Source of the DNA: CAZFQG01 sp964520785
GTDB lineage: Bacteria > Planctomycetota > Planctomycetia > Pirellulales > Thermoguttaceae
Length of the DNA: 15,283 bases
Reading direction: 5' to 3'
NCBI GenBank assembly: GCA_964520785.1
Contig: CAZFQG010000158.1
Coordinates: forward strand, 1 to 15,283
Positions 5,051 through 11,438 of this stretch are shown piece by piece; the first letter of the stretch is position 1; each line of letters starts with the position of its first letter. Under the pieces are notes generated by a model. The model saw nothing but the letters and a program-made list of their open reading frames with translations, did not search any database and had not been told where the DNA came from. The translations under genes were made by a program, and so were the position numbers.

Positions 5051-7501
5051 TCACTTCTGTTTTGATCGTCTCGCCCGTCCGTTGCCCATCGCACAACGCA
5101 CCATGGAAAAAGCCAAGGTGGATAGGACGAAGATCAGTGTGGATGGTTCGGGGACGGCAGAGCCAGCAACACGAGTCCCCCAGTTCGCGCGGACGAGATC
5201 GAGGTCCTTGCTGTTCACGAGTCCGTCTCCGGTTGCGTCGCCCATCAGACCATTGCCGGGCTCAACTTCCGCTCCCCACCATGCGCGGACGATGTCGAGA
5301 TCACGGCTGTTTACGATCCCGTCGCCGTCGAGGTCGCCTTCAGGGATCGGCGTGAGCAGGAACGCCCGCGTGTGCCCGAAGGGCGACGACCCGGTGCCGA
5401 CGATCTGCCCGTGGCTGTTGATGTCCTGGGCGGCCCTCAAAACCCATCCGGAAGCGGGGTTGAGCGAATCGTTCAGGTCTACCATGGTGCCGCCCTCCCA
5501 AATGAAGGCATGCCAGTCGCCCGACGAGGTCCGTGACTGGCCGACGATCTGGGTGAGGTCGTTGATCCCGTTGGCCCAGCCCTCCTCGCCACCCAACGAC
5601 CCGAGGTCGATCAGAGGTCCGCCATCATAGAGGAACGGTCGCGTATGCATGTTTTCCCCGACGGGAATGCCCGACCATCCGACCACCTGACCATCTGCGC
5701 TGATGTCGCGGGCATCACTGGTGTACCCACCCGGAAACGTGCCAAGGCCCTGCATCGTGCCGTCCTGGTACAGGAACGCATGGCTCGTGCCATCGCCACT
5801 GGGGTTCGCATTGCCTACGATCTGCCCCACGTCATTGACGGCGGTAGCGTTCCCGCCGCTGCCGCCCAGCGTGCCCAGGTCTTCGATGACACCATTGGCG
5901 TCCCACTTCACGGGCCGACGGTGTCCCATGCTGTCCAGGGACATACCGACCACCACACCGACTGAGTTGGTCCCGCGTGCGCCGCTCAAACCGCCACCTT
6001 CAAGGACGCCCAAACCGACCGGGTTCATGCCCGACCACCGGCATGCTTCCGTCCCTCCGCTACCGCCCGCAGCCCCGACGATGGCGGCCGAGTCGCTGAT
6101 GTCGTACGCGATGCTTGTGTCGCCGCCCAACGTACCGAGATCGTGCATCGTCGCGCCGTCGTACAGGAAGCCACGGTAGTTCCCGTCCACCGTCGTCGAT
6201 TGCCCGACGACAAGCCCGTTGTCATTGATGGCGATTGCCTCCGCGTACGTTCCTCCGAGGTCACCGAGGTCCACGACGCGGTACCGCACCTCCGCGCCCT
6301 GTGCCATCCCGCCGACCAACATCACCACGCACGCCAAGCATCGTCCCCGCCCGCGTCGCCACGCCAAGAGAACGGCGCTGCTAAACACGAGAAATAGTAC
6401 ACCCGGCTCGGGAACGGCCGCTATGCCGGCACCCCAGTTCGCGCGGACGATGTCGAGATCGGCGCTGTTGACGAGTCCGTCTCCGTTGGCATCGCCACGG
6501 TCACCCCGACCGGGCTCGACCTCCTCGCCCCACCAACTCCGCACAATGTCCAGATCGCGGCTGTTGACGACGCCGTCGTCGTTCATGTCGCCGGGGAGGC
6601 GCTCGGGAATGCTTGCGACGCGGAAGCCTATGTGGTAGTTCTCGTGCGTCGGGTAGTTGAAGTAGCGGTCGGAGGCGTGCAAGCTGACGGAGCTGTTCCA
6701 CCAATAGCCGCCCCGCAAACCACGCTCCGAACCGGTGACGAGGGATTCATTCCACTCCCAAACGTTGCCGCACTGGTCGAACGTCCCGTACGGGCTCTCG
6801 GAGTTCGCGAACGCGCCCACTTCCGTCGTGTAGTATGGGCTGCCGATTGTGTAGCCGTTCTGGTAGAAATTGGCGTTGTTGCCCGGGTCGGGATAAATCA
6901 GGTCGTGGCTCGGAACAGCGTCACTGCTGGTGGGATAGTCGAAGTAGTTCCCGGTCGCGCCGTCGTTTTTGTGATAAGCCGCCTTGTACCATTCGTCCTC
7001 CGTGGGGATGAACCACACCGTCTTGCCCAGTGTCTCCGCGGCCGTCTCGTGGTCCAGGATGTTCGTAACCGTAGCGGCGCCGCTGAACGTGTAGACGCCC
7101 GACTCCGTGTCGCCGGTCGTCAGCCAGTTGCTGAACCGGGCCGCGTCGTACCAGGACACATAGTTTACCGGCCGGTTCGCCCGGTCCCCCGTCACGGAGT
7201 AGGTGTAGCTGCCGGACGTGCCCGAGCGCTGAATCTTGCAGCCCCACGTACTCCACGACATGGACGTATTGTACAGGCCATGCGGGTCGCTCGCCGCCAC
7301 GGCGTTGAGGAAGTCGACGTATTGTGCGCAGGTCACCTCGTACTTGCCGATGTTGTACTCGTAGTCCACTTCGCCGTAGCCGGTCTTATCCGCCGTATTG
7401 CCCGGATTTCCAACCGTCACCATTTCGATGTCGAGCGCTTGCGTAGTGCAAACCAGAAGCGCGACCGCCAGAACTGATTGAATCACCGGCTTCGCGGACA
7501 T
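5051..7501 (-). CDS. Double-unit secreted protein: SUMF1-like/dockerin/PEP-CTERM fused to HAF-repeat/dockerin/PEP-CTERM
   Basis: The 816-residue frame is uninterrupted. Start ATG at 7501 has GAGAGGAA upstream and a signal peptide (MSAKPVIQSVLAVALLV, cleavage near 22); the ATG at 7525 lacks these. Unit 1: SUMF1/FGE-fold domain 24-297 (IGKYEVTCAQYVDFLN, FIPTEDEWYKAAY, CGNVWEWNE, GFRVAS). The two catalytic cysteines of true formylglycine-generating enzymes are absent from the LRGGYWWNSSVSLHASDRY stretch, so catalysis is unlikely. A dockerin pair (304-357) and a PEP-CTERM tail (VPEPGVLFL ... WRRGRGR, 363-387) follow. Instead of ending, the frame continues with CLACVVMLVGG and AQGA at 388-403, like a signal peptide core and cleavage site. 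Unit 2: about seven HAF repeats (408-718; DLGTLGG and IVG motifs), a second dockerin pair (722-776) and a second PEP-CTERM tail (783-816). Either a natural fusion or polyprotein, or two genes joined by a small deletion or sequence error. Confidence 0.85.
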   Translation of the reverse strand: MSAKPVIQSVLAVALLVCTTQALDIEMVTVGNPGNTADKTGYGEVDYEYNIGKYEVTCAQYVDFLNAVAASDPHGLYNTSMSWSTWGCKIQRSGTSGSYTYSVTGDRANRPVNYVSWYDAARFSNWLTTGDTESGVYTFSGAATVTNILDHETAAETLGKTVWFIPTEDEWYKAAYHKNDGATGNYFDYPTSSDAVPSHDLIYPDPGNNANFYQNGYTIGSPYYTTEVGAFANSESPYGTFDQCGNVWEWNESLVTGSERGLRGGYWWNSSVSLHASDRYFNYPTHENYHIGFRVASIPERLPGDMNDDGVVNSRDLDIVRSWWGEEVEPGRGDRGDANGDGLVNSADLDIVRANWGAGIAAVPEPGVLFLVFSSAVLLAWRRGRGRCLACVVMLVGGMAQGAEVRYRVVDLGDLGGTYAEAIAINDNGLVVGQSTTVDGNYRGFLYDGATMHDLGTLGGDTSIAYDISDSAAIVGAAGGSGGTEACRWSGMNPVGLGVLEGGGLSGARGTNSVGVVVGMSLDSMGHRRPVKWDANGVIEDLGTLGGSGGNATAVNDVGQIVGNANPSGDGTSHAFLYQDGTMQGLGTFPGGYTSDARDISADGQVVGWSGIPVGENMHTRPFLYDGGPLIDLGSLGGEEGWANGINDLTQIVGQSRTSSGDWHAFIWEGGTMVDLNDSLNPASGWVLRAAQDINSHGQIVGTGSSPFGHTRAFLLTPIPEGDLDGDGIVNSRDLDIVRAWWGAEVEPGNGLMGDATGDGLVNSKDLDLVRANWGTRVAGSAVPEPSTLIFVLSTLAFSMVRCAMGNGRARRSKQK
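5178..5338 (-). repeat. Dockerin DNA cassette, copy B (161 bp)
   Basis: Encodes the second dockerin pair of the 5051-7501 gene. Its right part is nearly identical to copy A; its left part is more diverged (GATCGAGGTCCTTGCTG instead of the version shared by A and C), suggesting mosaic ancestry. Confidence 0.75.
6432..6592 (-). repeat. Dockerin DNA cassette, copy C (161 bp)
   Basis: Encodes the first, internal dockerin pair of the 5051-7501 gene. Its left part shares ATGTCGAGATCGGCGCTGTT with copy A; its right part is the most diverged of the three. Confidence 0.75.
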
Positions 7502-7525
7502 GGGTATTCCTCTCTCAGAGTACAA

Positions 7526-8031
7526 CGGGTTCCCGCCAAACCGAGCGAGTCGCGCCCTGGTGTGGCGAATGTGTCAAGGGTGTTCTTTATATCGATTGAA
7601 CCACGCCGCCTCCGCCCCCGTCAACGCCACCGCGACGTATTCTCGCAAGTTTTCCGAAAATCCCCCCGAAGTAGTGGATTCAGCCAAGACGGTCAGGACG
7701 CCCCGAAATGGCCGACGGGGTGGCGCGGTGATATGCCGCGAGCCACGGCGAAGTTGATCCCTCGCAGCGAACGCCCCGCACCCACTGAACTCCCCACGCG
7801 AGGGAGCTTCCCCTTTCTGGGCCAGACGACTTCCCCTCCCCCCATTGGCCTTGCCCCACCCGCCTCCGTCCGTTAATCTGAGGAATCGGCTTCACGGGTG
7901 GAAGACCGCGCGGACCGGAGCCCCCTCTGCTGGATTCCGATTGCTTCGATTCCGAATCGGGGGCGCCCCCACCCCGCCCGGACCCTTCGCCCCCCATTTA
8001 CATCCCAACCCCGTCTTCGGAGACCCACATT
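7526..8031. other. Divergent intergenic region before the restriction-modification operon
   Basis: This stretch lies between the divergent starts at 7501 (-) and 8032 (+) and must hold both promoters. A TTGACA hexamer is present on the minus strand (7577-7572), but no good -10 follows at the right distance. The + strand is pyrimidine-rich with many C runs from about 7800 to 8030. I see no gene or RNA here. Confidence 0.55.
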
Positions 8032-10050
8032 ATGACCAACTTCGGGGAAAAGGTCGGTTTCATCTGGTCCGTCGCGGACCTGCTCCGGGGACCCTACAAG
8101 CCGCCGCAATACGGCCGCGTGATTCTCCCCCTCACCGTCCTCAGACGCCTCGACTGCGTCCTGGAGCCGACCAAGGAGAAGGTCCTCAGGAAGGCGGCCG
8201 AACTGAAGGAGAAGAAGATCGCCAACGTCGAGCCGATTCTCAATCGGGCGGCGGGGCATTCGTTTCACAATACGAGCAAGCTGACGTTCGAGAAGCTCAA
8301 GGGGGACCCCGACAAGATCGCGGCCAACCTGACGCACTACCTCAAGAGCTTTTCGAAGAAGGCCCACGATATCATCGAGTACTTCGGCTTCGAGAGCGAG
8401 ATCGCCAAGCTGGAGGAACACAACCGGCTCTTCCTGGTCCTCTCCAAGTTCTGCGATATCGACCTCCACCCGAACGTCGTCTCCAATCATGAGATGGGCT
8501 ACATCTTCGAGGAACTGATCCGCCGGTTCAATGAGGCGGCGAACGAGACGGCGGGCGATTTCTTTACTCCCCGCGAGGTGATTCGCCTGATGGTCAACCT
8601 CCTCTTCGACCCGGACGGCGACGTCCTCACGCAGAAGGGCATCGTCAAGACCCTCCTCGACCCGGCGTGCGGGACGGGCGGAATGCTCTCCGTCGCGGAC
8701 GAATACGTCGCGGAACTCAATCCGGACGCGCGGCTGGAGGTCTTCGGCCAGGACTTCAACCCGGAGTCGTACGCCATCTGCGGTTCGGATATGCTCATCA
8801 AGGGGCACGACATCGACCACATCGTCTTCGGGAGCAGTTTTTCGAAGGACGGCTTTCCCCGCGAGACGTTCGACTACATGCTGGCTAATCCGCCCTTCGG
8901 CGTAGATTGGGCAGCCGATGAGGACGTGATTCGCAAGGAACGGGAGACCCAGGGTTACGATGGGCGCTTTGGTGCGGGGCTTCCGAACAAAGGCGATGGA
9001 GCAATCTTGTTTTTGCAGCACATGATTTCCAAAATGAAACCGGCCGCACAGGGAGGCACGCGACTGGCCATTGTTTTCAGTGGGTCACGACTATTCACCG
9101 GTGACGCGGGCTCCGGCGAGAGCGAAATCCGCCGCTGGATCATCGAGAACGACTGGCTCGACGCCATCGTCGCCCTCCCGGATCAGCTCTTCTACAACTC
9201 CGGCATCTTCACCTACGTCTGGGTCGTCACGAACCGCAAGCGCCCGGAGCGCCGCGGCAAGGTCCAACTGATCAACGCGGTCGACCTGTTCCGGAAGATG
9301 CGGAAGAGCCTCAACAACAAGCGGAACGAAATCTCCGAAGAGCAGATCGCCGAAATCACCCGCCTCTACGGCGACTTCGTGGAGGGGGACCGCTCGAAGA
9401 TATTCGACAACGAAGACTTCGGCTTCCGCAAGATTACCGTGGAGCGGCCCCTCAAGCTGGCCTTCCAGGCGACGCGGGAACGGATTGAGGCCCTCCGCGA
9501 CGTCAAAGCGTTCGAGAACTTAGCGACGTCCAAAAAGAAGAAGGGCTCCAAGGCCGCGCTAGCCGAAATCGAGGAAGGCCGGAAGCAGCAGCAGGCCATC
9601 GTCGCCGCCCTCTGGACCCTCGACCCGGAAAAGGTCTACAAGAACCGGGAGGCGTTCACGAAGGACCTGGACGCGGCGCTGAAGGTCCTCAATACCACAT
9701 TCAAAATCTCCGCCCCGCTCAAGAAGGCCATCCTGGCGACGCTATCGCAGCGCGACGAAACGGCCGACGTCTGCCGGGATAAGAACGGCAACCCCGAGCC
9801 GGACCCGGAACTCCGCGACACCGAAAACGTCCCGCTCAAGGAAGACATCGACGAGTACTTCAAGCGGGAGGTCCTTCCCCACGTCCCCGATGCGTGGATT
9901 GACGAGGAGAAGACGAAGATCGGGTATGAAATCCCGTTGACGCGGCATTTCTACAAGTACACCCCCCCGCGACCGCTGGAGGAGATTGAACGGGACATTG
10001 CCGAGATTGAGAAGGATATTCTGGGAATGCTGCGGGAGGTGGTGGGATGA
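8032..10050 (+). CDS. hsdM: Type I restriction-modification DNA methyltransferase subunit HsdM
   Basis: HsdM transfers a methyl group from S-adenosylmethionine to adenine N6 in the site chosen by HsdS; two HsdM and one HsdS form the methylase. The 672-residue product starts at ATG 8032 with GGAGA nine bases upstream. It has the HsdM N-terminal helical domain (about 8-150), the linker GDFFTPREVIRLMV (175-188), SAM-binding motif I DPACGTGG (210-217) and catalytic motif IV NPPF (286-289). A typical stretch LFTGDAGSGESEIRRWIIEN lies at 354-373. The C-terminal third is charged and helical, including a KKKKGSK run (501-507), longer than the shortest family members. It is the first gene of the operon; its stop overlaps the hsdS start as ATGA. 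A segment around 8880-9105, spanning the NPPF motif, uses visibly different codons (more A/T-ending) than its flanks. All key motifs are intact, so it is probably active. Confidence 0.95.
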   Translation: MTNFGEKVGFIWSVADLLRGPYKPPQYGRVILPLTVLRRLDCVLEPTKEKVLRKAAELKEKKIANVEPILNRAAGHSFHNTSKLTFEKLKGDPDKIAANLTHYLKSFSKKAHDIIEYFGFESEIAKLEEHNRLFLVLSKFCDIDLHPNVVSNHEMGYIFEELIRRFNEAANETAGDFFTPREVIRLMVNLLFDPDGDVLTQKGIVKTLLDPACGTGGMLSVADEYVAELNPDARLEVFGQDFNPESYAICGSDMLIKGHDIDHIVFGSSFSKDGFPRETFDYMLANPPFGVDWAADEDVIRKERETQGYDGRFGAGLPNKGDGAILFLQHMISKMKPAAQGGTRLAIVFSGSRLFTGDAGSGESEIRRWIIENDWLDAIVALPDQLFYNSGIFTYVWVVTNRKRPERRGKVQLINAVDLFRKMRKSLNNKRNEISEEQIAEITRLYGDFVEGDRSKIFDNEDFGFRKITVERPLKLAFQATRERIEALRDVKAFENLATSKKKKGSKAALAEIEEGRKQQQAIVAALWTLDPEKVYKNREAFTKDLDAALKVLNTTFKISAPLKKAILATLSQRDETADVCRDKNGNPEPDPELRDTENVPLKEDIDEYFKREVLPHVPDAWIDEEKTKIGYEIPLTRHFYKYTPPRPLEEIERDIAEIEKDILGMLREVVG

Positions 10051-11438
10051 ATCGCACCAGAACTGCCGACATTGAAGTACCTTTGCCGGAGGTCTCAGCG
10101 AAAGACCGTCATCGAGCCTATCCGTCGTATCGTTCCACCGAGACCTATTGGATTCCGGAAATACCTGAGGGGTGGGACTTCAAGAGACTCAGATACGTTG
10201 TCACCTTCCCCACGAAGGCAGAAGTCCGTAACATGCAACCCACCGAACTCGTCAGCTTCATTCCAATGGAAGCGGTAGGTGAGTATGGAGGGCTTGTGCT
10301 TGACGGAACGAGGCCGTTGACGGAAGTGATCAACGGGTACACCTATTTTCGCGACGGGGACGTGCTTGTCGCGAAGATTACTCCGTGCTTCGAAAATGGG
10401 AAGGGGGCCGTGGCTGGAGGCTTGCTTGGTGGCATCGGATTTGGAACAACGGAACTGCATGTGTTGCGCGCGGGTCCCGAAATCCTTCCCGATTTCCTGT
10501 TCTACCTCACTGTCAGTGACGACTTCCGTCGACTTGGCACGGCCGAGATGTACGGTGCCGGCGGACAGAAGAGAGTTCCCGAGGATTTCATCAAAGAGCT
10601 TCGCCACCCCCTCCCTCCCCTCCCCGAACAGCGTGCCATCGCCGCCTTCCTCGACCGGGAGACGGCCAGGATTGACGCCTTGGTCGCGAAGAAGGAGCGG
10701 CTGATTGCGTTGCTTCAGGAGAAGCGAACCGCCCTCATCAGCCACGCCGTCACCAAGGGCCTCAATCCCGATGTGAAGATGAAGGATTCGGGGGTGGAGT
10801 GGTTGGGGGAGGTGCCGGAGCATTGGGCCGTTGTCCGACTTCGGCGGTTGGGCCGAGTCGACCAAGGATGCTCATTCCCTCATGCTTTCCAGGGGCAAGA
10901 GACTGGTGAGTTCTCGTGGTTCAAGGTCAACGATATGAACAAAGGGGGCAATGAAGTGTTTTTGCATCATGCTGAGAATAATGTGGAGTTGGAAATAGTC
11001 CGGAGACTTCAGGCGCCCATATTCCCGGCTGGGACCGTAGTGTTCCCGCGAGTTGGTGCGGCCCTGCTAACTAACAAGCGCAGGATTCTCCCGCGTCCCG
11101 CGATCACTGATGACAATATCTTCGCATTCATCCCGTCGGCGATACTCCCGCAATACATCTATATGGTGTTGATGTTAGTGGACATGGCCAGTCTGTGCAG
11201 TTCGGGTTTGGTTCCAACGGTAACGTTTTCGGTAATAAATGACCTGTACGTCCCTCTGCCGCCGAAGAGTGAACAAGATACCATCGTAGCGCGAATTGAC
11301 GGGGAATGTAAGGAAATAGCTGCCCTTATCAGCAAAGTTGACGTAGCCATCACCCTCCTCCGCGAATACCGCACCGCCCTGATCTCCGCCGCCGTTACTG
11401 GGAAGATTGACGTTCGGGAGGAAGTACCATGCCCGTGA
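10047..11438 (+). CDS. hsdS: Type I restriction-modification specificity subunit HsdS
   Basis: HsdS recognises the bipartite DNA target and bridges HsdM and HsdR. The 463-residue product has the standard two-target-domain plan: TRD1 (about 35-185), central conserved coiled coil (PLPPLPEQRAIAAFLDRE, then RIDALVAKKERLIALLQEKR, 189-240), TRD2 (250-405) opening with GVEWLGEVPEHW, and C-terminal coiled coil (SEQDTIVARIDGECKEIAAL ... YRTALISAAVTGK, 408-453). The two coils are homologous to each other, as expected for the internal pseudo-symmetry. The start overlaps the hsdM stop by four bases (ATGA), implying translational coupling. Both TRD segments look more AT-rich and less C-ending in codon use than the coils and the flanking hsdM and hsdR, consistent with TRD exchange by recombination. 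The recognition sequence cannot be read from the protein by eye. Confidence 0.95.
   Translation: MNRTRTADIEVPLPEVSAKDRHRAYPSYRSTETYWIPEIPEGWDFKRLRYVVTFPTKAEVRNMQPTELVSFIPMEAVGEYGGLVLDGTRPLTEVINGYTYFRDGDVLVAKITPCFENGKGAVAGGLLGGIGFGTTELHVLRAGPEILPDFLFYLTVSDDFRRLGTAEMYGAGGQKRVPEDFIKELRHPLPPLPEQRAIAAFLDRETARIDALVAKKERLIALLQEKRTALISHAVTKGLNPDVKMKDSGVEWLGEVPEHWAVVRLRRLGRVDQGCSFPHAFQGQETGEFSWFKVNDMNKGGNEVFLHHAENNVELEIVRRLQAPIFPAGTVVFPRVGAALLTNKRRILPRPAITDDNIFAFIPSAILPQYIYMVLMLVDMASLCSSGLVPTVTFSVINDLYVPLPPKSEQDTIVARIDGECKEIAALISKVDVAITLLREYRTALISAAVTGKIDVREEVPCP

Noticed and set aside
4317..5630. Plus-strand open frames across the dockerin regions, including one at 4821-5630
   Set aside because: Arginine/serine/proline-rich translations antisense to dockerin coding sequence, and no ribosome-binding site.
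5645..7477. Several + strand open frames opposite the SUMF1/HAF gene
   Set aside because: They are shadows of a strongly supported minus-strand gene with clear domains.
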